This document shows, one piece after another, positions 28,797 to 38,910 of a stretch of 64,000 nt of DNA; position 1 is the stretch's first letter, and each line of letters starts with the position of its first letter. Source of the stretch: Roseateles toxinivorans (GTDB lineage Bacteria; Pseudomonadota; Gammaproteobacteria; Burkholderiales; Burkholderiaceae_C); NCBI GenBank assembly GCA_945898095.1, contig CAMDHE010000001.1, forward strand, positions 1 to 64,000. The letters run 5' to 3'. The notes under the pieces were generated by a model. The model worked only from the letters and a program-made list of their open reading frames with translations, had not been told where the DNA came from and did no database searches. A program made the translations under genes and the position numbers.

Positions 28797-30778
28797 CGCG
28801 AAGCCCCCGATGCAGCAGCAATTGCGGCGGGTGTTCCAGGCAGCAAGACCAGCGCTGCGCTGCGCGGTTTGCCCACCGGTGCAGTGCTGCGCCCGATTTG
28901 CGTCAACGCGATGTCTTCCTCACTCGGATATTGGCCCAGCAGCAGGTAGTCGAACACCCGGCGCGCAATTGGCGCCGCGGAGGTCGAACCGAATCCGGCG
29001 TTTTCGACGATCACAGCCAAGGCAATCGTCGGCGTCTCTACCGGCGCGAAAGCAATATAAAGCGAGTGATCGCGCTTGTGTTCTTCGACCTTGCTGGCAT
29101 TGTATTTTTCACCAGCGCGCAGGCTGACCGCCTGCGCGGTGCCGGTCTTGCCGCCGCTCTTGTAATTGGCCCCGATGAAAGCCTGGCGCGAAGTCCCTTC
29201 CTGGGTCACGCCATAAAGGGCTTCGGTGATGACGCTGACCTGCTGCGCCTGCAGCGACAACGGTTCTTGCGCAGGGTTGACGGTCTTCAAATGCTCATGT
29301 TTGACCACATCCTCGACCTCGCGTACCAGCCGCGGCTGGTAGCGCTGGCCGCCTGAGATCAAGGTAGACAAGGCACTGGCCATCTGCAGCATGGTGAAGT
29401 TGTTGTAACCCTGGCCGATACCCAGGGAAATCGTCTCGCCCGCATACCATTTCTGCTGCTCGGGCTTCTTGAAGCGACGGCGCTTCCACTCGGTCGATGG
29501 CAGGTCGCCAGTCACTTCGCCCTCGACATCGATGCCGGTGCGGCGGCCAAAACCGAAAGGGCCGAGCTGCTGATGAATCAGATCGACCCCCATCTCGTTG
29601 GCGAGTGAATAGAAATAGACATTGCTCGATTCGACAATCGCGCGGCGCATGTCCATGATGCCACCGCGCTCATTCTCGGGGCTGCCGAAGCGGTGGCCGC
29701 CGAACATGAAAAATCCGGGGTCGTTGATCAAGGTCGCAGGCGAGCGCTTGCCGCTGTTCAAAGCCGCCATCGCCATGAAAGGTTTGAAGGTCGAGCCCGG
29801 CGGATAAGTACCGCGCAGCGCCCGGTTCAACAGCGGCTTGTCGAGCGACTCGTTCAAGTCACGCCATGATTCGACATCGATGCCGTCGACGAACAGATTC
29901 GGATCGAAAGTCGGTTTCGACACGAAGGCCAGCACCTCACCATTGCGCGGATCGATCGCCACCAAGGCGCCACGCCGGTCCTTGAACATTTCCTCGACCA
30001 GCGCCTGCAAGCGGATGTCGATCGACAAGACCAAGGTGTTGCCCGGCGTCGGTGGCCGGTTCGCCAAGCGCCGCACAGCGCGGCCGGACGCACTGGTCTC
30101 GACCTGCTCAAAGCCGGTGATGCCATGCAACTGGCGTTCATAACTCTGCTCCAGCCCCAGCTTGCCGATGTACTCGGTGCCGCGATAGTTGGCAATATCC
30201 TCGTCTTCCCAGTCCTGCATGGCCTTCTTCTCGGCCTGATTGATGCGGCCGATATAACCCAGCAGATGGCTGCCGACTTCACCCAAGGGATAGTTACGGA
30301 ACAACCTTGCCTTGATGTCGACGCCAGGGAAGCGATAGCGTTGGGCTGTGAAGCGCGCCACTTCGGCGTCGCTCAGCTTGGTGCGGATCGGGAACGACTC
30401 GAAGCTGCGGCTCTCTTCCATCAGTCGTTTCAAGCGACGCCGGTCGCGCGGCGCGATGTCCACGACCTGGGCCAGGGCGTCGATGGTTGCCTCCAGCTCG
30501 GCCACCTTGGAAGGCGTGACCTCGAGCGTATAGGCCGAGTAATTGCTGGCCAGAACGACGCCGTTGCGATCCTTGATCAGGCCGCGGTTGGGTACGATCG
30601 GTACGATGCTGACGCGATTCGACTCACCGCGTTCGAACAGACTGTCATGCTGCCAGATCTGCAAATAGATCAGCCGCAAGAACAACAAGGCCAAACAGAA
30701 CAGCACGAAGGCAGCAGCAGCCAGCAGGCGCAGCCGGAAGCTCGAGAGCTCCTGCTTGATGTTTTTCAGGACCGTCAT
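28793..30778 (-). CDS. mrdA: Penicillin-binding protein 2 (elongation transpeptidase)
   Basis: 661 residues: a short cytoplasmic start, one membrane anchor (about 20-40), a dimerisation/pedestal domain and a transpeptidase domain. The active-site serine lies in PGSTFKPF (SxxK) near residue 330, followed by ESSN near 386 and KTGTAQ near 545. It cross-links lateral-wall peptidoglycan in the periplasm together with RodA. It lies 9 bases after mreD and overlaps rodA by 4 bases in a mreB-mreC-mreD-mrdA-rodA cluster, the usual order. Confidence 0.96.
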   Translation of the reverse strand: MTVLKNIKQELSSFRLRLLAAAAFVLFCLALLFLRLIYLQIWQHDSLFERGESNRVSIVPIVPNRGLIKDRNGVVLASNYSAYTLEVTPSKVAELEATIDALAQVVDIAPRDRRRLKRLMEESRSFESFPIRTKLSDAEVARFTAQRYRFPGVDIKARLFRNYPLGEVGSHLLGYIGRINQAEKKAMQDWEDEDIANYRGTEYIGKLGLEQSYERQLHGITGFEQVETSASGRAVRRLANRPPTPGNTLVLSIDIRLQALVEEMFKDRRGALVAIDPRNGEVLAFVSKPTFDPNLFVDGIDVESWRDLNESLDKPLLNRALRGTYPPGSTFKPFMAMAALNSGKRSPATLINDPGFFMFGGHRFGSPENERGGIMDMRRAIVESSNVYFYSLANEMGVDLIHQQLGPFGFGRRTGIDVEGEVTGDLPSTEWKRRRFKKPEQQKWYAGETISLGIGQGYNNFTMLQMASALSTLISGGQRYQPRLVREVEDVVKHEHLKTVNPAQEPLSLQAQQVSVITEALYGVTQEGTSRQAFIGANYKSGGKTGTAQAVSLRAGEKYNASKVEEHKRDHSLYIAFAPVETPTIALAVIVENAGFGSTSAAPIARRVFDYLLLGQYPSEEDIALTQIGRSTAPVGKPRSAALVLLPGTPAAIAAASGASR

Positions 30779-30787
30779 CGGCTCTGC

Positions 30788-31312
30788 TTACAAGGGCCGG
30801 TACGCATCGCGTTCTGGCGCACGGCGCTGCGGCGCCAGCAAGAGCATCGTCGCGATCGGCCAGAGCGCGGCTTCGATCAGCGGCGCCAGCAGCAGCATCC
30901 AGCCCGGCCACATGCCGCCGACAACCAGCCTTGCCAGCAATGACAGGAGATGCGCCATGAGGAACAAAGGCAACACATGCATGGCCTGGGCGCCGAGGCT
31001 GAAGCCAGGCAAACGCCGATGCAGGAAGGCGATCGCGCCATAGCTGAGCAGGCTGTAAGCCAGCGCATGCTGACCCAGCACCGCACCATGATGCACATCG
31101 ACCGCCAAGCCCATGGCGAACGCCCAGACGATACCGACCCGGCGTGGCTGGTACACGCCCCAGAACACCAGCACGATCGAAAGGAAGTCAGGCATACCGA
31201 CAAGGCGCCCCAGCGGCACCATGTCAGCGACCAAAGCCAGCAGCAGACTCAGGCCGATGAACAAGGGGTTGGCGGGGAGCAACAATTGCCCGGCGCCGCG
31301 CGGCATGATCAC
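30788..31312 (-). CDS. mreD: Rod shape-determining protein MreD
   Basis: 174 residues with five or six predicted membrane helices and few loops, the usual MreD profile. It is an inner-membrane scaffold part of the elongasome linking MreC to MreB and the PBP2/RodA pair. The start overlaps the mreC stop by 4 bases. The sequence GMPDFLSIVLVFWGVYQPRRVGI with GLAVDVHHGAVLGQHALAYS is typical for betaproteobacterial MreD. The C-terminus is rich in arginine. Confidence 0.93.
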   Translation of the reverse strand: MIMPRGAGQLLLPANPLFIGLSLLLALVADMVPLGRLVGMPDFLSIVLVFWGVYQPRRVGIVWAFAMGLAVDVHHGAVLGQHALAYSLLSYGAIAFLHRRLPGFSLGAQAMHVLPLFLMAHLLSLLARLVVGGMWPGWMLLLAPLIEAALWPIATMLLLAPQRRAPERDAYRPL

Positions 31313-32253
31313 TTGGGAACTCCTTTGGCGCCGCCCGATTCGGACTTTCGCGAACCCGGCGCAGCGGGCTTTGCTGCGGCAGCGGCTGCCTGCTGGTCTT
31401 CAAAAAGCGCCTGCGGTTGCAGCACCAGCACATGGCGCGCACTGTCGGCCTGCGCCACCGGCTGCAGCCGGACATGGGCAAAACTGGTACCGCCGCGGCG
31501 CTCAACCAACATGACCCGCGCCACCGGCAATCCCGCCGGGTAAACACCGTCGAGCCCAGAAGTTGCAAGCAAATCGCCGACCTTGATATCCGCATTGGCC
31601 GCCAGAAAACGCAATTCCATGCCGCTGCCATCGACGCTTCCATAGGCCGCATTGCGCTGCTGTGTACGGCTGTTGAGCACAGGAATCGCCGCATCCTTGT
31701 CGTTCAAGAGCGTGACCTCGGCGCTCAGGTCGTAAACCCGGGTGACTTGGCCCAGCACGCCGGCATCATTGATAACCGGCGAGCCCGGCTGCACGCCGTG
31801 ATGGCGGCCGCGATCGATCACGACACGCCGCGAATAGGGATCAGAGGCTTCGTAAAGCACTTCGGCGGCCAATGAATTCACCTGCAGCGCCGGGCGCAGA
31901 TCCAGCAGCGCACGCAAGCGATCGTTTTCAGCCTGCAACTGAGCCGCGCGGCTCATCCGTTCGGCCTGCCGCACCAGCTGTTCACGGGCTTTGCTTTCGG
32001 CCTCAATGGCCCGCTCGGTACCGCGCAAATGGTCGCCGATGGCCTCCCAGCCATCGACCGGACTCAGCAGCAGGCGCTGCACCGGATGCAAGATCAGCGC
32101 CATCACCGCACGCGCAGGAACCAGCAGCTTGAAACGCGCATCAGCGACCATCAGGAAAATAGCCAGCGCTGCACAGAACAGCAGCTTGGTCAGTGGCGAA
32201 AGGCCTTGACGGAATACCGGTTGAGATGAGCGATCGATGGTGCCAAGCGGCAT
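31309..32253 (-). CDS. mreC: Rod shape-determining protein MreC
   Basis: 314 residues: an N-terminal membrane anchor (about 23-43), a coiled-coil stretch with many Glu, Arg and Gln (about 80-115) and a periplasmic beta-barrel core (about 120-275) with SDPYSRRVVIDRGRHHGV and PVINDAGVLGQVTRV. MreC activates PBP2 and organises the elongasome. The tail after residue 285 is a low-complexity Ala/Pro/Gly/Lys stretch, common in this group. The ribosome binding site is weak. It follows mreB by 75 bases and overlaps mreD by 4. Confidence 0.95.
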   Translation of the reverse strand: MPLGTIDRSSQPVFRQGLSPLTKLLFCAALAIFLMVADARFKLLVPARAVMALILHPVQRLLLSPVDGWEAIGDHLRGTERAIEAESKAREQLVRQAERMSRAAQLQAENDRLRALLDLRPALQVNSLAAEVLYEASDPYSRRVVIDRGRHHGVQPGSPVINDAGVLGQVTRVYDLSAEVTLLNDKDAAIPVLNSRTQQRNAAYGSVDGSGMELRFLAANADIKVGDLLATSGLDGVYPAGLPVARVMLVERRGGTSFAHVRLQPVAQADSARHVLVLQPQALFEDQQAAAAAAKPAAPGSRKSESGGAKGVPK

Positions 32254-32328
32254 GGTCTAGCTAGTTGGTCGCTTTACAAAAAAATGAACCAGACCCGGCC
32301 GACGCGCATCGTTCGCGCATCAAACAAG

Positions 32329-33501
<1,173 letters not shown>

Positions 33502-33541
33502 TTACCGCAAAGCCGCGAGGCATCGCAGCCACGCAACCCTG

Positions 33542-33570
33542 TTGATCGGTAAATATCCATAGATAATACT
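33542..33570 (+). promoter_or_regulatory. Candidate sigma-70 promoter of gatCAB
   Basis: In the 285-base gap between mreB and gatC (33373-33657), TTGATC at 33542-33547 and AATACT at 33565-33570 are separated by 17 bases and lie about 90 bases before the gatC ATG. The rest of the gap must hold the mreB promoter; I could not place it with confidence. No terminator or RNA fold was seen there. Confidence 0.45.
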
Positions 33571-33657
33571 CGATCGCCCCCTTCTTTCCTCTTGGCGCAG
33601 ACCCTTTGTACGCCGTACCGCCGCTTTGTCTGCGCCCTTTCCGGACTTGATTTTTCA

Positions 33658-33966
33658 ATGGCCCTGACCCCACAAGACGTAAGCCGCATCGCCCATCTGG
33701 CGCGGCTGGAACTGCGCAGCGACGAACAGACCGCGCTGCTGACCCAATTGAACGGGTTTTTTTCCATCGTCGAGCAGATGAGCAAGGTCGATACCCGCGG
33801 GGTCGAGCCGCTCTACACGCCGCTGTCGGCGGTGCAGGACGTGACGCTGCGCCTGCGCGAGGATCGGGTCACCGAGGCTGGCGACATCCAGACCCGCGAG
33901 CTGAATCAGCGCAGTGCTCCGGCGGTCGAAGACGGCCTGTTCCTGGTTCCCAAGGTGATTGAATGA
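33658..33966 (+). CDS. gatC: Asp-tRNA(Asn)/Glu-tRNA(Gln) amidotransferase subunit C
   Basis: 102 residues, the small clamp subunit that stabilises GatA on GatB. It begins [20 protein letters not shown] and carries the usual [12 protein letters not shown] and late [18 protein letters not shown] blocks. The stop overlaps the gatA ATG by 4 bases. GatCAB converts misacylated Glu-tRNA(Gln) or Asp-tRNA(Asn) into the correct amide form. An in-frame upstream TTG extension exists but is not family-like, so the ATG at 33658 is used. Confidence 0.96.
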   Translation: MALTPQDVSRIAHLARLELRSDEQTALLTQLNGFFSIVEQMSKVDTRGVEPLYTPLSAVQDVTLRLREDRVTEAGDIQTRELNQRSAPAVEDGLFLVPKVIE

Positions 33967-35450
33967 AGGCGCTGCATGATCTTGGTGTGGCCGAATCGAG
34001 CCGCGCGCTGGCTGCCGGTCAGGTGTCAAGCCTCGAGCTGACCGAGCATCTGCTGGCCAGGGTGGCAGAACATGACAGCCTGGGCTGCTTCTTGCACCTC
34101 GATGCCGAGCTTGCCTTGGCTGCCGCCACTGCGGCCGACTTGCGCCGGGCCGCCGGTTCAAGCGCTGCGCTGCTCGGCGTGCCGCTGGCGCACAAGGACA
34201 TCTTCGTCACCAAGGACATGCCGACCACCGCCGGCTCGAAGATGCTGAGTGGCTATCGCAGTCCGTTTGACGCGACCGTGGTTGAACGCCTGTCCGAGGC
34301 GGGTACCCTGTCGCTCGGCAAGCTCAACTGCGACGAATTCGCGATGGGTTCGTCGAATGAAAATTCTGCCTACCAAGCGGTACAGAACCCTTGGGACCGC
34401 AGCCGCGTACCAGGCGGCTCTTCAGGCGGCTCGGCAGCGGCAGTCGCCGCCCGCTTGGTACCCGGCGCCACCGGTACCGACACCGGCGGCTCGATCCGCC
34501 AGCCAGCCAGCTTCACCGGCATCACCGGCATCAAGCCGACCTACGGCGTTTGCTCGCGCTACGGCATGATCGCTTTCGCCTCCAGCCTCGACCAAGCCGG
34601 CCCGATGGCTCGCTCGGCCGAAGACTGCGCGATGCTCTTGTCAGCGATGAGCGGTTTTGATGCCCGCGATGCCACCAGCGTGCAACAACCGCCGCAGGAC
34701 TTCCACGCCCAGATGCTGCAAGCGCGGGATGGGGCGACAGCGATGCAACCGTTGAAAGGCCTGCGCATCGGCCTGCCGCTCGAATTCTTCCCGGCAGCCT
34801 TGGCCGCTGATGTCGATGGCGCCGTGCGGGCCGGTCTGGCCGAGCTTGAAAAACTCGGCGCCACTCTGGTTGATGTCAGCCTGCCGCGCACCGAGCTGGC
34901 GATCCCCGTCTATTACATCATCGCGCCGGCCGAGGCCAGCTCGAACCTGAGCCGTTTCGACGGCGTCCGGTTCGGCCACCGCGCGGCCGAGTACGACGAT
35001 CTGCTCGATATGTACAAAAAGACCCGCGCAGAAGGTTTCGGCGCCGAGGTCAAGCGCCGCATCATGATCGGTGCCTATGTACTCAGCCATGGCTATTACG
35101 ACGCCTATTACCTGCAAGCGCAGAAATTGCGCCGCATGATCGCCGACGACTTCCAGCTTTGCTTCGAGCAATGCGATCTGATCGCCGGGCCGGTCGCGCC
35201 GACAGTGGCGTGGAAGGCGGGCGAAGGCGCTGATGATCCGGTCAAGGCATACCTCGCCGACATCTTCACCCTGCCCGGCTCGCTTGCCGGCCTGCCCGGC
35301 ATGAGCGTGCCGGTCGGGTCCGGCGCGAACGGCATGCCTGTCGGGCTGCAATTGCTAGGCAACTATTTCAGCGAGGGCCGGTTGCTGCATGCCGCCCATG
35401 CCTTGCAGCAGGCGACCGACTGGCACCTGCGCAAGCCGGAAGGATTCTGA
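33963..35450 (+). CDS. gatA: Asp-tRNA(Asn)/Glu-tRNA(Gln) amidotransferase subunit A
   Basis: 495 residues of the amidase-signature family. The Ser-cisSer-Lys triad can be seen: Lys in AHKDIF near residue 78, cis-Ser in [13 protein letters not shown] near 155, and the nucleophile Ser in [14 protein letters not shown] near 179. It releases ammonia from glutamine for transfer to GatB. It overlaps gatC by 4 bases and is followed by gatB after 2 bases. No lesions seen. Confidence 0.97.
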   Translation: MKALHDLGVAESSRALAAGQVSSLELTEHLLARVAEHDSLGCFLHLDAELALAAATAADLRRAAGSSAALLGVPLAHKDIFVTKDMPTTAGSKMLSGYRSPFDATVVERLSEAGTLSLGKLNCDEFAMGSSNENSAYQAVQNPWDRSRVPGGSSGGSAAAVAARLVPGATGTDTGGSIRQPASFTGITGIKPTYGVCSRYGMIAFASSLDQAGPMARSAEDCAMLLSAMSGFDARDATSVQQPPQDFHAQMLQARDGATAMQPLKGLRIGLPLEFFPAALAADVDGAVRAGLAELEKLGATLVDVSLPRTELAIPVYYIIAPAEASSNLSRFDGVRFGHRAAEYDDLLDMYKKTRAEGFGAEVKRRIMIGAYVLSHGYYDAYYLQAQKLRRMIADDFQLCFEQCDLIAGPVAPTVAWKAGEGADDPVKAYLADIFTLPGSLAGLPGMSVPVGSGANGMPVGLQLLGNYFSEGRLLHAAHALQQATDWHLRKPEGF

Positions 35451-35452
35451 CC

Positions 35453-36937
35453 ATGATGCAGAGCAAATTGATCCGCGGCTACGAGGTCGTCATCGGCCTG
35501 GAAAACCATGTCCAGCTGTCGACCGCTTCGAAGATCTTCAGCGGCTCTTCGACCGCCTTCGGCGCCGCGCCGAATACGCAGGCTTCGCCGGTCGATCTGG
35601 CCTTGCCTGGCACTTTGCCGGTGCTGAACCGCGGTGCGGTTGAGCGCGCAATCATGTTCGGCCTCGCCGTCGGCGCGAAAATCGCCCCTTTGTCGATCTT
35701 CGCGCGCAAGAACTATTTCTACCCCGATCTGCCCAAGGGCTACCAGATCAGCCAGTACGAAATTCCAGTCGTACAAGGCGGAAAACTCGAATTCTTCGTC
35801 GCATCGGGATCAGGACCATCGGTCAAGCATGTCGTGCAATTGACCCGCGCCCATCTGGAAGAAGACGCTGGCAAGAGCCTGCATGACGACTATCACGGAC
35901 TGACTGGCATCGACCTGAACCGGGCCGGCACGCCGCTGCTGGAGATCGTCTCCGAGCCCGACATGCGCAGCGGCGAAGAAGCCGCAGCCTATGCCAGGAC
36001 CCTGCATGCGCTGGTGGTCTGGCTGGGGATCTGTGACGGCAATATGGCCGAAGGCTCGTTCCGCTGCGATGTCAATATTTCCGTGCGCCGTCCGGGCGAG
36101 CCTTATGGCACAAGGCGCGAAGTGAAGAACCTGAACAGCTTCCGCTACATCCTGCAAGCGGTCGACTATGAAGTGAACTGGCAGATCGACGAGCTCGAAG
36201 ATGGCCGGGCGATCAACCAGGCGACCGTCTTGTTCAATCCCGATGCAAATGGCGGCAGCGGCGAAACCAGGGCCATGCGCAGCAAGGAAGACGCAGCCGA
36301 TTACCGCTATTTCCCCGACCCCGATCTGCCGCCGCTGGTGATCGCGCAGGACTGGGTCGAACGCGTGCGGACCGAGATGCCTGAATTGCCTGAGCCGATG
36401 GCCAAGCGCTTCCAGAGCCAGTTCGGCCTGCCCGCTTATGACGCGGCGATGATGACGCAGAGCAAGGACTTCGGGCGCTTTTTCGAGACTGCAGCGATGG
36501 CCTGCGCGCAGCCGAAGCTGGTGGCCAACTGGTTGATGGGCGATATATCGCGCCGCTTGAACAGCGAAGACCGCAGTTTGAGCGCCAGCCCGGTCGACGC
36601 TGCGACGCTGGCAGCGCTGATTGCCCGCATCAGCGACGGCACGATCTCGAACAACGGCGCCCGCCAGGTCTTCGACGCGCTTTGGATCGGCAGCGGGACG
36701 GATGTCGATCAGTTGATCGAGTCGATGGGGCTGAAGCAGATCAGCGACCAATCCGGACTCGAAACCATCCTCGACGCCGTGCTGGCGGCGAATCCGAAAT
36801 CGGTCGAAGAGTTCCGCGCCGGCAAGGAAAAAGCCTTCAATGCGCTGGTCGGTCAGGCGATGAAAGCGACCCAGGGCCGCGCGAATCCGGCAGCGGTCAA
36901 TGAACTGTTGAAGCGAAAGCTGGCCAGTAGCAGCTGA
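35453..36937 (+). CDS. gatB: Asp-tRNA(Asn)/Glu-tRNA(Gln) amidotransferase subunit B
   Basis: 494 residues. The N-terminal cradle domain begins [13 protein letters not shown] (the usual residue before the His is Ile or Val, so H at this place is the normal family His) and includes [20 protein letters not shown] near residue 84-103 and [17 protein letters not shown] near 162. The C-terminal helical and YqeY-type tail (from about 350) binds the tRNA elbow. It kinases the misacylated tRNA and amidates it. Two ATG codons lie together at the start; GGAAGG upstream supports the first. It ends 13 bases from a convergent gene. Confidence 0.97.
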   Translation: MMQSKLIRGYEVVIGLENHVQLSTASKIFSGSSTAFGAAPNTQASPVDLALPGTLPVLNRGAVERAIMFGLAVGAKIAPLSIFARKNYFYPDLPKGYQISQYEIPVVQGGKLEFFVASGSGPSVKHVVQLTRAHLEEDAGKSLHDDYHGLTGIDLNRAGTPLLEIVSEPDMRSGEEAAAYARTLHALVVWLGICDGNMAEGSFRCDVNISVRRPGEPYGTRREVKNLNSFRYILQAVDYEVNWQIDELEDGRAINQATVLFNPDANGGSGETRAMRSKEDAADYRYFPDPDLPPLVIAQDWVERVRTEMPELPEPMAKRFQSQFGLPAYDAAMMTQSKDFGRFFETAAMACAQPKLVANWLMGDISRRLNSEDRSLSASPVDAATLAALIARISDGTISNNGARQVFDALWIGSGTDVDQLIESMGLKQISDQSGLETILDAVLAANPKSVEEFRAGKEKAFNALVGQAMKATQGRANPAAVNELLKRKLASSS

Positions 36938-36950
36938 GCCAGAGCCGGAC

Positions 36951-37313
36951 TCAGCGCAGCCTCAGCCTGGCTGCAAATGCTTCAAACTCGGGATCGACTA
37001 CCGGCCAGGCCCGCGCCGGGTCGACATCCTGCAAGGTCGCACGCAGCAGACGCCGCAGCGTCTCGGCCTGGGGCGTCAGCGGCCCGGCAAAACGCACTTG
37101 CTCGGCATCGAGAATAACGATGGTGGGAAAGGTCTCGACATCGAGATCGCCAACCAGTTCAGCTTCCTCCTCGATGTCGATCCAGTGCCATTGCAAGCCA
37201 GGCAGGATGGATGAAAATTCTGTTTCCAGCTGTTGCAACAAGGGCCGGTAGTCGTCGCAAAGTCTGCACCAAGCCGCGCATAAGCAGGCCAGATGAAGGG
37301 AGGCTGAACTCAT
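36951..37313 (-). CDS. Thioredoxin-like protein
   Basis: 120 residues from the ATG at 37313. A single thioredoxin fold without signal peptide: LACLCAAWCRLCDDYRP carries the CxxC site (CRLC, about residues 16-19) after the conserved Trp, and the cis-Pro is in ETFPTIVIL near residue 64. Cytoplasmic dithiol exchange is likely. The partner is unknown. A longer in-frame start exists upstream but would add unrelated residues. It lies downstream of the CBS gene on the same strand, separated by two hairpins, and ends convergently with gatB. Confidence 0.87.
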   Translation of the reverse strand: MSSASLHLACLCAAWCRLCDDYRPLLQQLETEFSSILPGLQWHWIDIEEEAELVGDLDVETFPTIVILDAEQVRFAGPLTPQAETLRRLLRATLQDVDPARAWPVVDPEFEAFAARLRLR

Positions 37314-37327
37314 CGGACGATCGTAGC

Positions 37328-37365
37328 ACCGGCTTTCCTGGCCGGTTTCAGCGGTCAACCGCTGA
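37328..37365 (-). other. Two consecutive hairpins between the CBS and thioredoxin-like genes
   Basis: On the minus strand tcagcgg-ttga-ccgctga (37365-37348) is a perfect 7-bp stem, directly followed by accggc-caggaaa-gccggt (37346-37328), a perfect 6-bp stem. No U-run follows either. They may end or protect the kor/CBS message, or slow transcription before the thioredoxin-like gene. Confidence 0.5.
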
Positions 37366-37373
37366 CTCTAGGC

Positions 37374-37814
37374 TCAGCCCAGTGCGTCGTTCACCTGTTC
37401 GTTGAATTCAGCCAAGCCGACAGCCAGGTTGACCTCGCGCGGCAACGCATCGCGGACCGAAAAAACCCCCAGGATGCGGCCGCTACCGGTCAGCACCGGC
37501 AGATGCCTGAAACCGCGCTCGATCATGATCAACACCGCGTCGGCAACTTTCATTTCAGGCCCGATGCAGCGCGGATTACGTGTCATCACTTCGGCCGTCA
37601 CGGTCTTGACCGGATTGAGCGCCTTGGCCAACACGCGCGTCATCAGGTCGCGCTCGGTCAGGATGCCCACCAAGGCAGCGGCGGCATCGATGATCAACAC
37701 GCTACCGCAGTTGGCGCTCGTCATCACGCAGGCGGCTTCATACACCGTCGCGTCAGGTCCGATACTGACGATATGGCGTTTTGCCATCGACTGGGAAACC
37801 GTACGTTCAGCCAT
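37374..37814 (-). CDS. CBS-domain pair protein
   Basis: 146 residues containing two CBS motifs (about 13-65 and 78-130) and nothing else: SIGPDATVYEAACVMTSANCG then CIGPEMKVADAVLIMIERGFRHLPV. Such Bateman modules bind adenosine nucleotides or related ligands and act as regulators. AAGGAG lies 8-9 bases before the ATG. It begins 40 bases after korB on the same strand, so it is likely the last gene of the kor operon and may sense energy charge or a cofactor for the oxidoreductase; this link is inferred from position only. Confidence 0.9.
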   Translation of the reverse strand: MAERTVSQSMAKRHIVSIGPDATVYEAACVMTSANCGSVLIIDAAAALVGILTERDLMTRVLAKALNPVKTVTAEVMTRNPRCIGPEMKVADAVLIMIERGFRHLPVLTGSGRILGVFSVRDALPREVNLAVGLAEFNEQVNDALG

Positions 37815-37854
37815 GGTGATACTCCTTGCCCGCGCGATCGGCCGGCCGGCCGGA

Positions 37855-38910
37855 TCAGCGCAAACTCGCGTTGATCTTGTCCAACGCCGCAGCGCCGGGG
37901 CAGAGTTGCCTTTCTGACAAACTGTTCAATGGCGCCGCACAGGTGTTCAGCGAGGTATGCAGATCACCGGCGAGGGCGTCAAGGTAGAGCAGCCCGGTGA
38001 CGACCTCGCCGCGCGCCGCATGCTGCTGCATATAGCTCATTGCGGCGTAGCGATCGGTCGGGTCATAGTCGCTGTGCAGCTTGCGCAGGCGCAGCACCGT
38101 GCCGTCATGCTGATCCACCTCGACGACCTCGCCCGGCGCATAGGCAGTGGTGATTTCGCTGCCCGGCGTGATGAAGTCGATGCGGCTGACGGCTTCATTG
38201 TGCTGGCGCACATAGTCATAGCTCTTGGTGCTGCCGCCATGGTTGTTGAAGGTCACACAAGGACTGATGACGTCGATGAAGGCAGCGCCGCCATGCGCCA
38301 GCGCGCCCTTGATTAAGGGCACCAGTTGCGCTTTGTCGCCCGAGAAACTGCGCGCGACATAAGTGGCACCGAGTTGCAGCGCGATACCGACCAGATCGAC
38401 CGGCGAATCGCTGTTGATGACGCCCTTCTTGCTTTTCGAACCGCGATCGGCCGTGGCTGAGAATTGCCCCTTGGTCAGGCCGTAGACGCCGTTGTTTTCG
38501 ACGATATAGGCCATGCGCACGCCGCGCCGCATGATGTTGGCAAACTGCCCCAGACCGATCGAGGCCGAGTCGCCATCGCCTGACACACCCAGATAGAGCA
38601 AGGCACGGTTGGCGAGGTTGGCACCGGTCATCACCGAAGGCATACGGCCATGCACGGTGTTGAAGCCATGCGATGCGCCGAGGAAATAGTCCGGCGTCTT
38701 TGAACTGCAACCGATACCCGAGAGCTTGGCGACACGGTGCGGCTCGATGTCGAGTTCCCAGCAAGCCTGGATGATTGCGGCCGAAATCGAGTCATGCCCG
38801 CAACCGGCGCAAAGCGTCGAGATGCGGCCTTCGTAATCGCGCCTTGTGTAGCCGACCTTGTTGGTATGCAGCGAAGGGTGATGCAGGCGGGGTTTGGTGA
38901 TGAAGGTCAT
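37855..38910 (-). CDS. korB: 2-oxoglutarate (2-oxoacid):ferredoxin oxidoreductase, beta subunit
   Basis: 351 residues of the thiamine-diphosphate-binding beta chain. An N-terminal CAGCGHD motif near residue 35 is followed by the ThDP-magnesium motif GDGDSASIGLGQ (about 110-121) and NNGVYGLTKGQ near 138. Together with KorA it decarboxylates a 2-oxoacid to its acyl-CoA, passing low-potential electrons to iron-sulfur centres. The start overlaps the korA stop by 4 bases. The 2-oxoglutarate assignment rests on overall resemblance to KorB and on operon layout; pyruvate or another 2-oxoacid is not excluded. Confidence 0.92.
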   Translation of the reverse strand: MTFITKPRLHHPSLHTNKVGYTRRDYEGRISTLCAGCGHDSISAAIIQACWELDIEPHRVAKLSGIGCSSKTPDYFLGASHGFNTVHGRMPSVMTGANLANRALLYLGVSGDGDSASIGLGQFANIMRRGVRMAYIVENNGVYGLTKGQFSATADRGSKSKKGVINSDSPVDLVGIALQLGATYVARSFSGDKAQLVPLIKGALAHGGAAFIDVISPCVTFNNHGGSTKSYDYVRQHNEAVSRIDFITPGSEITTAYAPGEVVEVDQHDGTVLRLRKLHSDYDPTDRYAAMSYMQQHAARGEVVTGLLYLDALAGDLHTSLNTCAAPLNSLSERQLCPGAAALDKINASLR

